Assembly (NCBI GenBank): GCA_964489295.1
Contig: CAZAXT010000007.1
Location: forward strand, 1-36,215
DNA length: 36,215 bases
Reading direction: 5' to 3'
Source of the DNA: QS-5-54-17 sp964489295
GTDB lineage: Bacteria; Patescibacteriota; Saccharimonadia; QS-5-54-17
This document shows, piece after piece, positions 6,673-15,309 of this stretch. Each line of letters begins with the position of its first letter. The stretch's first letter is position 1. The notes below the pieces were generated by a model. It was not told the DNA's origin and did no database searches. It worked only from the letters and a program-made list of their open reading frames with translations. The position numbers and the translations under genes are program-made.

Positions 6673-6954
6673 GTGGAACGTTTTCCTGAAAGCATTTTTT
6701 TGCGCGTAGCGTCAGTGGTCGGCGGAATCGCTATGCTTGCTAGTTGTGAAACCGTAAGCGAATCTAGCTGCACTGGTGAAAAACAATACGTGCTCCAAGA
6801 AGGAGAAACTGCTATAGGATTAGTCGAGGAAAAAGCCGGAGCTGAAGCGAATATCATGGACCTGCAGAACATGAATCCTGATGTCCACTTTCAAGAGCTA
6901 GAACCGGGTGATCCTTTTTATGGACCGGAATTCTGCCCTTCAGATTCTAACTAG
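6673..6954 (+). CDS. Small predicted lipoprotein with LysM-like domain
   Basis: 93 residues from GTG 6673, chosen because AGGAGG (6662-6667) sits 5 nt upstream. The N-terminal part is a short charged region, a hydrophobic stretch (VASVVGGIAML) and the lipobox LASC, so the protein is probably lipid-modified and anchored outside. The rest reads like one LysM repeat: QYVLQEGETAIGLVEEKAG, then NMNPDV and LEPGDPF. LysM binds the glycan chains of peptidoglycan. It stands alone on the plus strand, converges with leuS (ends overlap by 8 bp), and is AT-richer than its neighbours. The LysM call is by pattern only. Confidence 0.7.
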   Translation: MERFPESIFLRVASVVGGIAMLASCETVSESSCTGEKQYVLQEGETAIGLVEEKAGAEANIMDLQNMNPDVHFQELEPGDPFYGPEFCPSDSN

Positions 6955-9388
6955 TAACGAAGTTCACTAATTTATCGGGCACGACAATGGTTTTCCTGAT
7001 TTCCGTATTGGCGAGTTCTTCAGTAGTGCGTTCGGCTTGGCGGGCTCGATCGGTAATCTCTTCCTCGCTGCTACCGGCCGGGAGCGTGAGGCGTTCCCGG
7101 ACTTTACCGTTGATCTGGACCGCGATCGTAACCATGTTCTCGACGACTTCGGATTCATCATAACTCGGCCATAGTTCGAGATGGATGCTTTCTTCCTGGC
7201 CAAGTTCATGCCATAACTCTTCAGTTATATGTGGCGCGAACGGAGCTAATAACCGGAGTAACGCGCCGATGCATTCACCCCATACTCCGGGACTGTTACC
7301 CGGAGGTAGATCGGATTTCAACTTGTGTAAGTGGTTCACATATTCCATCAAGGCAGCGATAGCGGTGTTGAATCGGACGTTGTCTACATCCTCGGTGACT
7401 TTCTTGATGGTTTTATGCATGGATTGCCGTATTTGTATTTCCAATTCGGACTGGTTGCCCACGCGAGCGGCCGATTCACCGTTCTGGTAGGCATTCGTTA
7501 CATTCCACACCCGGTTCATGAATCGATACACACCCGCGATCCCTTCGAGTGAAAACGGTCCTCCTTCCGTCCACGGGCCGATAAACAGGAGGTACGTTCG
7601 GAAGGAGTCAGCCCCATACCCGGACTCGACTACCTCGTCGGGATTGATGACGTTTCCGCGGGATTTGCTCATTTTGTTGCCATCCGGACCTAAAATTACC
7701 CCTTGGCTGTGCAGCATTTGGAACGGCTCGCCAAAACCCAGATCCGCGTAATCACGCAGAACCTTGGTAATAAAACGGGCATAAAGCAAGTGCAGAATGG
7801 CGTGCTCAATACCGCCGGTGTAATGATCAACGGGAAGCCATTTACTCACTGCTTCCGGATCGTACATACCGTGTTCATAATCAGGGTCGGGAAACCGTAA
7901 AAAGTACCAGGAAGAGTCGACGAATGTGTCCATGGTGTCAACTTCCCGTTCAGCCGGTTCGCCGCATTCGGGGCATGTCGTGTTAACGAAATCGTCCCGT
8001 TCACGCAAGGGCGACTGGCCGGTCGGTTTGAATTCGACGTTTTCCGGCAACTCGACCGGGAGTTGTTCTTCAGGCACCGGAACGGTGCCGCATTGCTGAC
8101 AATAGACGATCGGGATCGGCGCACCCCAGTACCGCTGGCGCGAAATCAGCCAATCGTGAAGCTTGTATTGTGTCGCGGCAGCACCTTGTCGGTTTTTCTC
8201 TAATGCTTTAGTGATGCGTTCCTTGGCTGTTGTCGAGTCGAGTTCATCATATTCCCCCGAATTTATCAAATACCCCTCATCGGTAGCCGGCAAATCTTCA
8301 GCACTGATGACCTGCGTGATGGGTAATTCGTATTTCTGGGCAAACGCGTAATCCCGTTCATCGTGAGCCGGCACCGCCATGATGGCGCCGCTCCCGTATT
8401 CCATGAGCACATAGTCGCCCACCCAGATCGGGATCCGTTCACCGGTGAGCGGATGTATTGCGTAGGCGCCAGTGAATACACCTGACTTCTCTTCCGTTTC
8501 GAGTCGATCGACATTGGTCTCGGCGCCCGCGTCTTCTTTGTACTGTTGCACACTCGTTCGCTGCTTCTCGCTCGTGATGTCCTCCAAGAGCGGGTGTTCG
8601 GGAGCTAGTACCATGAACGTAGCCCCGTACAGCGTATCCGGTCGTGTGGTATAGACCTCGAGTTGGTGATCGGTTCCGTCAATGGAAAAGTAAATGCGTG
8701 TACCGTGGCTTTTGCCGATCCAGTCCCGTTGCATGGTTTTGATCTTCTCCGGCCAATCGACTTCATCCAGACCGCTCAAGAGTTCTTCCGTGTATTCGGT
8801 TATTTTGAAAAACCACTGTTCCAGCTTCTTTTTCTCTACCGGCGTGTCACACCGTTCACAGACATGATCCTCCCCGACCACTTGCTCATTGGCAAGCACG
8901 GTCTGGCATGAAGGACACCAATTTTGCAGTCCCGTCTCCTTATAGGCAAGTCCGTGTTCGTAGAGCAGCAGGAATAGCCACTGGGTCCAGCGGTAGTAGG
9001 AGGGATCGGCCGTGGAGAGTTCTCTGCTCCAGTCGAAACTACTCCCCATGCTAATGATTTGCTGTTTCATGCGTTCAATGTTTTGCCGGGTCCACTCGGC
9101 GGGAGGGATGCCGCGTTTAATGGCCGCATTCTCCGCCGGCAAACCGAACGCATCCCATCCCATAGGAAAAAGTACGTTTTTCCCGTGCATTCTGCGGTAT
9201 CGGGCCAATACATCCGGCCCGACCATGGAATACCAATGACCAGCGTGTAGATTCCCCGAAGGATAGGGGAACATGGTTAATTGATAAAAATTTTCGGCGT
9301 TTGCCGTTTCCTTGGTTTCGTAGAGCCCGGTATCGCTCCAGATTTGTTGCCATTTGGGCTCAATGGTTTTAGGATCGTACTGCTTCAT
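6947..9388 (-). CDS. leuS: Leucyl-tRNA synthetase
   Basis: 813 residues from ATG 9388 (MKQYDPKTIEPKWQQIW is the standard beginning; an upstream ATG at 9406 is less likely). It is a class I synthetase charging tRNA-Leu. The HIGH-type motif is HAGH in PYPSGNLHAGHW, and KMSKS is intact in NKMSKSRGN. The zinc-binding CPSC...CERC knot is near residue 155. The CP1 editing domain shows TTRPDTLYGA and VPAHDERDYAFA, the latter with the editing Asp. The start overlaps the C39-like gene by 20 nt, so it is likely translated by coupling. Three tRNA-Leu genes lie elsewhere in the window. Confidence 0.97.
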   Translation of the reverse strand: MKQYDPKTIEPKWQQIWSDTGLYETKETANAENFYQLTMFPYPSGNLHAGHWYSMVGPDVLARYRRMHGKNVLFPMGWDAFGLPAENAAIKRGIPPAEWTRQNIERMKQQIISMGSSFDWSRELSTADPSYYRWTQWLFLLLYEHGLAYKETGLQNWCPSCQTVLANEQVVGEDHVCERCDTPVEKKKLEQWFFKITEYTEELLSGLDEVDWPEKIKTMQRDWIGKSHGTRIYFSIDGTDHQLEVYTTRPDTLYGATFMVLAPEHPLLEDITSEKQRTSVQQYKEDAGAETNVDRLETEEKSGVFTGAYAIHPLTGERIPIWVGDYVLMEYGSGAIMAVPAHDERDYAFAQKYELPITQVISAEDLPATDEGYLINSGEYDELDSTTAKERITKALEKNRQGAAATQYKLHDWLISRQRYWGAPIPIVYCQQCGTVPVPEEQLPVELPENVEFKPTGQSPLRERDDFVNTTCPECGEPAEREVDTMDTFVDSSWYFLRFPDPDYEHGMYDPEAVSKWLPVDHYTGGIEHAILHLLYARFITKVLRDYADLGFGEPFQMLHSQGVILGPDGNKMSKSRGNVINPDEVVESGYGADSFRTYLLFIGPWTEGGPFSLEGIAGVYRFMNRVWNVTNAYQNGESAARVGNQSELEIQIRQSMHKTIKKVTEDVDNVRFNTAIAALMEYVNHLHKLKSDLPPGNSPGVWGECIGALLRLLAPFAPHITEELWHELGQEESIHLELWPSYDESEVVENMVTIAVQINGKVRERLTLPAGSSEEEITDRARQAERTTEELANTEIRKTIVVPDKLVNFVTS

Positions 9389-9998
9389 CGTAGACCACGA
9401 TAGCATTAAAGTTGCTGAATTGCAGCAGTTTTTTGGTTGTCACTGCGATATTTTCCCCTTTGTGCGCCATGTGTTGGGGGTCGTGTACGAGTAAGTGGTC
9501 ACGGTGGCTGTCAACCCCGGTGATGACGATAAGGTGGTTCGAATTAGCAGGGCCGAATTTCGGTTTGACGCTTAATATCACCGGAATATCGTTACTCAAG
9601 AAACAAAACAGAGAGTACATGAATTCAGCGTATACCTGTTGCTGATAGTAGGCCGCCTCCCGCTGGTTGTGCACCCGGTTTTGATTGAACATGATATCCA
9701 TGTCATTTTGCCGGATCAGCCACGAGCGCACGATCGCATCGCATTTAAAGTGACGAGCGGTATCCGCCAGTTTGGTATGCTCCCACCCTTCTTCCTGGTC
9801 AAAACCGCCGACATCGAGTGCGTACTCACTTATTTCTTCCAATTCCGGCGGGGTCTTATTGTATTGCTCATACCAGTATCGCAAGACCATATATAAGGAA
9901 ACGATCCCGCAAAACTTCGACTGCCAGGCAGCTTCTACCCGAGTATCATACTGGGAAATGTAGGGAACATTATCGCACGGACCGATATAGGTAATCAT
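9369..9998 (-). CDS. C39-like papain-fold cysteine peptidase
   Basis: 209 residues. WQSKFCGIVSLYMVLRYW carries the putative nucleophile Cys30 at the start of a helix, NSNHLIVITGVD carries the putative His155, and LLVHDPQ the Asp173. This is the Cys-His-Asp layout of the C39 / C39_2 family, whose members cleave double-glycine leaders or act as other cysteine peptidases. There is no signal peptide or membrane segment, and no ABC transporter is fused or adjacent. The start ATG overlaps the murF stop by 1 nt (TAATG), and the end overlaps leuS, so it is a coupled middle gene. The substrate is unknown. Confidence 0.72.
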   Translation of the reverse strand: MITYIGPCDNVPYISQYDTRVEAAWQSKFCGIVSLYMVLRYWYEQYNKTPPELEEISEYALDVGGFDQEEGWEHTKLADTARHFKCDAIVRSWLIRQNDMDIMFNQNRVHNQREAAYYQQQVYAEFMYSLFCFLSNDIPVILSVKPKFGPANSNHLIVITGVDSHRDHLLVHDPQHMAHKGENIAVTTKKLLQFSNFNAIVVYDEAVRS

Positions 9999-11266
9999 TA
10001 TCGAAACTGCGCTCTTTTTTTATCCAACCATCCCTGGCTTTGCCGGACTAATAACGCCTCATCTGTCTCGTCGTCTAATAATGATTTAATGGCTTCTTCG
10101 GCAAAAACACCGTTTTGGGACCCCTTCACTAACACCGTGTCGCCCTCCTGCAGTAATGAAGCAACGGAATCACCGGCTAGATACGGACTTTCACAGGTAT
10201 ATATTTGAGTTTCATCCAGCCCGGCTTCTTGGGCGGCCGCAACAGTATGTCGATTGGCCGGCTCCCCGATAGTCACGAGCACATCCAGGTGGCCGCAGTG
10301 CCGGCCAACCAACCGATGGCCATCTTCCTCATAGTCGCCCAGTTCGTTCATGGTACCCATAATGGCGATTTTTCTGCCCGAGAATCGCTGCAGGGCATCG
10401 AGCGCCGCAACCGAGGCATACGGGTTGGAATTATAGGAATCATCGATTATCCGCGAGCCGTTTTTCCCTGACAAAAGTCGCATCCGTCCTTTTGGCTGCG
10501 TCCAGCTTTTAATTCGTTCGACGATAGTGTCCGTCGGTATATCGCACTGCTCCGCCACTGCCGCAGCAGCGGTAAGTCCGTACACAGACTGCTGACCCAG
10601 AACCGGAAAGACAGCCTCCAAGCCAGTCTCGTTGATATGTAACGTCCCGAGCCACCCTTGCGCTTCCCTGAATTCATGCAGTTCCGACCATACGTCAGTC
10701 CGTTCCAATCCATACCCGACACAGTTGGTCATGTCCGCGGCTTGTTGACGTAAATTTTTGTCATCATGGTTATAAATTACCGTTTTACTGCCACGGGCCA
10801 GGCTCCACTTTTCATCGATAATGGCCTGCAGAGAACCGAACGCTTCGAAATGTACTTTGGCGACCGCGGTCACCACACCGATATCCGGTTGTATATATTG
10901 CATAAACCGGGTGATGTCTCCGGGTTGATCCGCCCCCATCTCCAACACCACGACATCATAGGGATAGGGGGTTTTGATACGGCGTCGCATTGACCACAGT
11001 ATCTTCAACCACGCCAGTATGCTGGTGCTCTTTTCGGGCGGGTCGAGCTCAAAAAGACTCAACGGCAAACCGAATTCAGTATTGTAATTCCCTTCCTGCA
11101 CCAAGACCTGATATTGACCGCGCAGCATATGGGCTATGGCCAGTTTGGTACCCGTTTTACCGACACTGCCTGTCACCGCGATAACGGTGGGTCGGTGCGT
11201 GGCAATCAGCTGTTTGGTATACGACTCCACGCGTCCCAGTATCTGGGTTCGAAAGAATTGGGTCAT
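9998..11266 (-). CDS. murF: MurF-like Mur ligase
   Basis: 422 residues of the Mur ligase family, most like MurF, which adds D-Ala-D-Ala to the UDP-MurNAc tripeptide. The P-loop is VTGSVGKTGTK at residues 31-41. Other landmarks are EMGADQPGDI, AVAKVHFEAFGS, GRMRLL, and IIDDSYNSNPYA near the central/C-terminal domain boundary. Only 25-30 residues precede the P-loop, so the usual N-terminal UDP-binding domain of about 80 residues is missing. The P-loop has GKTG where GKTT is usual. A TATACT box ends 7 nt before the ATG and no ribosome-binding site is seen, so the message is probably leaderless. Confidence 0.85.
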   Translation of the reverse strand: MTQFFRTQILGRVESYTKQLIATHRPTVIAVTGSVGKTGTKLAIAHMLRGQYQVLVQEGNYNTEFGLPLSLFELDPPEKSTSILAWLKILWSMRRRIKTPYPYDVVVLEMGADQPGDITRFMQYIQPDIGVVTAVAKVHFEAFGSLQAIIDEKWSLARGSKTVIYNHDDKNLRQQAADMTNCVGYGLERTDVWSELHEFREAQGWLGTLHINETGLEAVFPVLGQQSVYGLTAAAAVAEQCDIPTDTIVERIKSWTQPKGRMRLLSGKNGSRIIDDSYNSNPYASVAALDALQRFSGRKIAIMGTMNELGDYEEDGHRLVGRHCGHLDVLVTIGEPANRHTVAAAQEAGLDETQIYTCESPYLAGDSVASLLQEGDTVLVKGSQNGVFAEEAIKSLLDDETDEALLVRQSQGWLDKKRAQFR

Positions 11267-11273
11267 ATGTACC

Positions 11274-11279
11274 AGTATA
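11274..11279 (-). promoter_or_regulatory. -10 box of a probable leaderless murF mRNA
   Basis: TATACT on the minus strand, 7 nt before ATG 11266. The -35 position is covered by the palindrome at 11295-11316, which may be an operator. Confidence 0.45.
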
Positions 11280-11294
11280 ACAGCTACGGGGCTT

Positions 11295-11316
11295 GCGTGT
11301 GACGTGGGTCACGCGC
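11295..11316. promoter_or_regulatory. Inverted repeat over the murF -35 region
   Basis: Arms of 9 bp (11295-11303 and 11308-11316) around a 4-nt centre, with a single mismatch; core GTGAC-N4-GTCAC. No U-tract follows on either strand, so it is not a terminator. Its position suggests protein binding. The rest of the gap up to tRNA-Ala at 11496 shows nothing I can name. Confidence 0.35.
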
Positions 11317-11495
11317 TGATCGATTGCTAGTTGGGCATGAATGATTACGTCTATTCAGGGCGAAAACTAATAATGTTTTGTGGCCTTTACAAGGTCGGAG
11401 TCGCTCACTCCCTTGTTGTTACCGTGTCCAGATTTACCTATTTCAATTGCTGTATTGGATGGTCTATTACGAGCGCGCCGTGGGTGGAATTCGTA

Positions 11496-11572
11496 TGGTG
11501 GAGCTGGTGGGATTCGAACCCACGACCTCATGCATGCCATGCATGCGCTCTGGCCAACTGAGCTACAGCCCC
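11496..11572 (-). tRNA. tRNA-Ala (anticodon GGC), CCA encoded
   Basis: 77-nt cloverleaf on the minus strand. The acceptor is GGGGCTG/CAGCTCC with one G-U pair, then discriminator A and encoded CCA. The anticodon loop ATGGCAT gives GGC. The T-arm GGTTCGAATCC is canonical. A 7-bp-phased ATACT array lies just upstream. Confidence 0.95.
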
Positions 11573-11580
11573 ATAATGAC

Positions 11581-11599
11581 AGTATTCAGTATAAAGTAT
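11581..11599 (-). repeat. 7-bp-phased ATACT array upstream of tRNA-Ala(GGC)
   Basis: AGTAT on the plus strand (ATACT on the transcribed strand) begins at 11581, 11588 and 11595: three units at an exact 7-bp period, ending 8 nt before the tRNA 5' end. The included TATACT is a plausible -10 box. Confidence 0.6.
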
Positions 11600-11651
11600 C
11601 GTATATCACGCATAAAGAGTGTCCGATTTGCTCTATCCAGGTCTCCGGCGT

Positions 11652-13667
11652 TTATCCAAGAAGTTGCTGGAATTGGTTCTCGGTAAGCTGAGTGATTGTA
11701 TGCTGCTGAGCCTGCTGTATTTTGCTCCCGCCCGGGTTCGCGCCTACGACCACGTAATCGGTGTTGGAGCTGACACTGGAAGTCGGGTTCCCGCCGCGGT
11801 CACGTATTGCTGCTTCGGCTTCTTCGCGGCTCATATTCTCCAGTGTTCCGGTGACTACAAACGTAAGCCCGACCAACGCATCGCCGGTCTGTTGCACGGA
11901 TTCCGGCAAGACACCGTTTTGCTGTAATTTATCCAGAAACGCCCGGTTTTCCGGAGTAGCCAACCAATGCGTAATGCTTCGAGCGGCTACATCTCCGATG
12001 CCTTCCACTTGTTTAAAATCTTCTTCATCCGCTTCCATAAACGCTTCGAGCGAACCGAAATACCTTGCCAGCTCGAGCGCCGCCTCTTGGCCGATATGCC
12101 GTATGTCCAGCGCCAGGATAAATCTATTCAGGGGGATCTGTTTACTGGTTTGGATGGAATCGACCGTGTTTTGAGCCGCTTTCGGACCGAAACCTTCCAG
12201 TCGCTCCAGTTGTTCAGTGGAAAGGGCGAATAAATCAGCGGCATCATGTATTAGCTCTTGATCCAACAAGGTTTTGACGATCCGTTCGCCCAAACCTTCG
12301 ATGTCAAAGGCGCTTTTGGAAACGAAATGTTCGATCCGCCGATGCGTTCGGGCAGGACAGTTCGTGTTCGGGCACCGGGTCACCGCTTCGCCTTCGGGCC
12401 GTTGCAATGGTGTATCACATTCGGGACATCGCTTGGGCATGCGGAACGTTTGCTCTGTACCATCACGGAGTTTAGGTAAACTTTCCACGATCTCAGGGAT
12501 GATGTCGCCCGCTTTCTGCACGACTACACTGTCGCCGATGCGGATGTCTTTGCGTTTGATTTCATCTTCATTATGCAGGGTGGCCATTTGTACGGTAGTG
12601 CCGGCAAGTTGCACCGGCTCCAGTACGGCGAACGGGGTAACCGCGCCGGTACGACCAACGTTGACCTGGATGTCCTTAATGACGCTCACATCCTGTTCAG
12701 CCGGGTATTTATACGCTACCGCACCACGTGGAGCTTTGCCGACTACGCCCAATGATTCGAATATATGATTTTGATTCACGGTAACTACGACGCCATCAAC
12801 CTGGAAATCGCACTCCTGACGCCGTTCTTCCCACCGGTCAACGAACTCCATGATTCCTTCCGTGTCTGATGCTACTTCGTGCATATCGTTGATCACGAAA
12901 CCGAGCGCTTTCGCGAGTTCGTATTCGTCATAGATATTATCAGGAGCAGTATCACCGAGTACCCGATAGGCGTGAAAACGCAACGGACGTGAAGCCGTCA
13001 GCTTCGGGTCAAGTTGGCGCACGCTGCCGGCTGCCAGATTGCGCGGGTTGGCATATGTCGTCTCATCCCGCCTGGCGCGTTCGGCGTTGAGCTGCTGGAA
13101 GTCCGATTTATAAATGACGATTTCTCCCCTGATTTCTATCCGGCCGTCATATACCGACTGTTCAACTGTGGAGTCTTGCCGTAAATGCAGTGGGACGGAT
13201 CGAATCGTCCTGACGTTAGATGTGATGTCTTCGCCGTTATACCCATCGCCCCGGGTTAAGGCATAACTCAGTTGTCCTTGATCGTAGATGAGTGCCACGG
13301 CCAATCCGTCCATTTTCAAGTCCATGTGATAGTTCGGCGATTCTTCATCCCGGGGGAGTAGTTTGTGAAGACGTTTCACCCACTCTTCCAGTTCTTCCCG
13401 GCCGAATACATCGTTCAGACTCAGCATGGGCGAGGAATGGCGACGGGTTTCGAATTGCTCTAAAGGTTGACCGCCCACGCGCTGGGTCGGAGAGTTCGGA
13501 TCCCGTAGTTCGGGATATGTTTCCTCCAGCTCTTTTAATTCCTTGGTTAATGATGTGTACACTTCGTCCGAAACATCCGGGTCATTGAGTACGTGGTACC
13601 GATATCGCAGCTCTTCTATCTCCTTGCGGAGTTTAGCGGCGCGGTTTTTGGCGTGATTCATTGGCAT
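11652..13667 (-). CDS. ligA: NAD-dependent DNA ligase
   Basis: 671 residues, full length. The adenylation motif is HMDLKMDGLAVAL with Lys118 as the AMP-accepting residue. The Ia domain (ELRYRYHVLND), the OB fold (GRTGAVTPFAVLEPV), the four-Cys zinc finger (CPECDTP...CPNTNCPAR), the helix-hairpin-helix repeats and the C-terminal BRCT domain (LTFVVTGTLENMSR) are all present. It seals nicks using NAD. The start is ATG 13667 or 13661, both within the end of the upstream membrane-protein gene (35-nt overlap), so it is probably cotranscribed with htpX-lemA. tRNA-Ala lies downstream on the same strand. Confidence 0.97.
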   Translation of the reverse strand: MPMNHAKNRAAKLRKEIEELRYRYHVLNDPDVSDEVYTSLTKELKELEETYPELRDPNSPTQRVGGQPLEQFETRRHSSPMLSLNDVFGREELEEWVKRLHKLLPRDEESPNYHMDLKMDGLAVALIYDQGQLSYALTRGDGYNGEDITSNVRTIRSVPLHLRQDSTVEQSVYDGRIEIRGEIVIYKSDFQQLNAERARRDETTYANPRNLAAGSVRQLDPKLTASRPLRFHAYRVLGDTAPDNIYDEYELAKALGFVINDMHEVASDTEGIMEFVDRWEERRQECDFQVDGVVVTVNQNHIFESLGVVGKAPRGAVAYKYPAEQDVSVIKDIQVNVGRTGAVTPFAVLEPVQLAGTTVQMATLHNEDEIKRKDIRIGDSVVVQKAGDIIPEIVESLPKLRDGTEQTFRMPKRCPECDTPLQRPEGEAVTRCPNTNCPARTHRRIEHFVSKSAFDIEGLGERIVKTLLDQELIHDAADLFALSTEQLERLEGFGPKAAQNTVDSIQTSKQIPLNRFILALDIRHIGQEAALELARYFGSLEAFMEADEEDFKQVEGIGDVAARSITHWLATPENRAFLDKLQQNGVLPESVQQTGDALVGLTFVVTGTLENMSREEAEAAIRDRGGNPTSSVSSNTDYVVVGANPGGSKIQQAQQHTITQLTENQFQQLLG

Positions 13668-14385
13668 ATAATTGGTATATCAACACAGACATAAACGGTA
13701 ACACAAGCACGAAAATCAAACCCCGAGCAATCGTATCCAGACTGGTTACGAATACGGACTGTGTCACCACTCCGCCCGCTGTCATATAAAAAACCGTGAA
13801 AATAGGTATCAGTAACAAAATAAACCAACCTAGTATATACCCGGATAACCGTAAAACGTGCCGTTTCGTAAGTCGCCAGCTCTGTTTAATGGCGCGTCCC
13901 GGCGTATCATCCAGCACAATCACGGGAGCAAAAATGGTACGAATTATCCAGAATGCGCTCAATACGGCCAATAATACCCATACCACAATCGCGATTGTGA
14001 CTTCGAGGCCCGAAGCAGGAAATAACGGACTGGCAATCCGTGCAACCAGAAAGCTTCCTATCAAGAACGGAATCAAGCATGCGATCCAGAACAATATAAT
14101 TAATAACTGTTTAATGAACGAGCCCGAACCTTCATAAAATACACTCCGAATAGTGGGTTGATATTTTCTGCTTCTGCCGAATTGACGAGCGGACCACATG
14201 AACGCGGCTAACGTTATGGCTATCCATATGTTCTGCCCGATACCCCCACTTTCCGTGCTAAGACCGATTAGCCAGTCGACTACTGCCGCTATGAGACCGA
14301 CGCCTAGCCATAACCACTTGTGCTGGTGGAGTTGACGAACCGTGGTTGTGACCGGTTTTTTTCGTGTTTTTTTTGCGGCTGCCAT
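13633..14385 (-). CDS. Multi-spanning membrane protein of unknown function
   Basis: 250 residues. It has a basic N-terminus (AAAKKTRKKP), about six hydrophobic segments, and an amphipathic stretch PGRAIKQSWRLTKRHVLRLSG between helices. That arrangement resembles YciC-like or DUF975-type membrane proteins, whose function is poorly known. No catalytic motif is seen. It abuts htpX with no gap (stop at 14386, start at 14385) and overlaps ligA by 35 nt, so it belongs to the lemA-htpX-ligA run. Confidence 0.75.
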   Translation of the reverse strand: MAAAKKTRKKPVTTTVRQLHQHKWLWLGVGLIAAVVDWLIGLSTESGGIGQNIWIAITLAAFMWSARQFGRSRKYQPTIRSVFYEGSGSFIKQLLIILFWIACLIPFLIGSFLVARIASPLFPASGLEVTIAIVVWVLLAVLSAFWIIRTIFAPVIVLDDTPGRAIKQSWRLTKRHVLRLSGYILGWFILLLIPIFTVFYMTAGGVVTQSVFVTSLDTIARGLIFVLVLPFMSVLIYQLYANESRQKPRR

Positions 14386-15279
14386 TTATAATTCGCGTCC
14401 CATGTCCTGGAGTTGATCAACCCGCTCATCGACCGGAGGGTGGGTACTGAACAGTTTGGCGAAACGGCGCGCGGCTTTGCCTTTACCCAAAGGGTTAGAG
14501 ATGAAGAGGTGTGCCGTGGCGCTGTTAGCTTTTTGCATGGGCCGACTGTAATTTTCGATTTTTCGGAGCGCGTTGATCAATCCTTCGGGATACCGGGTAA
14601 GGTGGACGCCCGAAGCGTCTGCCAAAAGCTCCCGCCGCCGGGACACCGCTGCTTTGAGAAGCAGCGCTATGATGGGAGCTATGATGGCCGCCGCCAGACT
14701 GAGCGCGATCATAACAGCACCACCTTCACGATTATCATTCCCGAACCCGCCGAACAGTCCCATGTGCAGCATGAAGTCACTGATGAACGCAATGACTGTT
14801 ACGAGTACGAGCACGATCCCCATAACCCGGATATCGTAGTTCTGAATGTGGCTCATCTCATGCGCGATAACACCCTCCAATTCAGTGTCATCCATCATAT
14901 CCAAAAGGCCGGTCGTGGCCGCTACTATGCTCTTTTCGGGTTTCCGTCCGGTGGCAAACGCGTTTGGTGCCGGATCGTCAATCACATACACTCTGGGCAT
15001 CGGAAGACCGGCCGTGATAGACATATTCTCAACTGTCCGGTACAGCCGGGGAGCATCTTTTTTGCTCACTTCTTTGGCGCCGGTCATAGCTGTCGCGATC
15101 TTAGCTGAAGCAAAATACCCGAACACCGCATACACAAGCGCGAATATAGCGACCGGGATGAATATACCCGGACTTTGCATGGCGGCGCTGATGACCCACC
15201 CGATCGCCGCGATAATCGCAATAAAAATGACCATCAGAATAACTGTCTTGATTTTGTTGGCAGCTACTGCCGAATACAC
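14386..15279 (-). CDS. htpX: Membrane zinc metalloprotease HtpX
   Basis: 297 residues. HtpX is an M48 protease of the cytoplasmic membrane that degrades misfolded membrane proteins. The zinc motif is VIAHEMSHIQNYD (HEMSH), with the third ligand in RRRELLADASGV. Two N-terminal and two central hydrophobic helices are seen, along with PNAFATGR, typical of the family. It starts with GTG 15279 behind an AAGGAG site. lemA lies 30 nt upstream; the lemA-htpX pair is a common arrangement. Confidence 0.95.
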   Translation of the reverse strand: MYSAVAANKIKTVILMVIFIAIIAAIGWVISAAMQSPGIFIPVAIFALVYAVFGYFASAKIATAMTGAKEVSKKDAPRLYRTVENMSITAGLPMPRVYVIDDPAPNAFATGRKPEKSIVAATTGLLDMMDDTELEGVIAHEMSHIQNYDIRVMGIVLVLVTVIAFISDFMLHMGLFGGFGNDNREGGAVMIALSLAAAIIAPIIALLLKAAVSRRRELLADASGVHLTRYPEGLINALRKIENYSRPMQKANSATAHLFISNPLGKGKAARRFAKLFSTHPPVDERVDQLQDMGREL

Positions 15280-15309
15280 GTATCTACTCCTTCTTGGGTA
15301 ATGCCGACG

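Noticed and set aside
14413..15108. A 231-residue plus-strand ORF
   Set aside because: Antisense to htpX, with no domain or ribosome-binding site.
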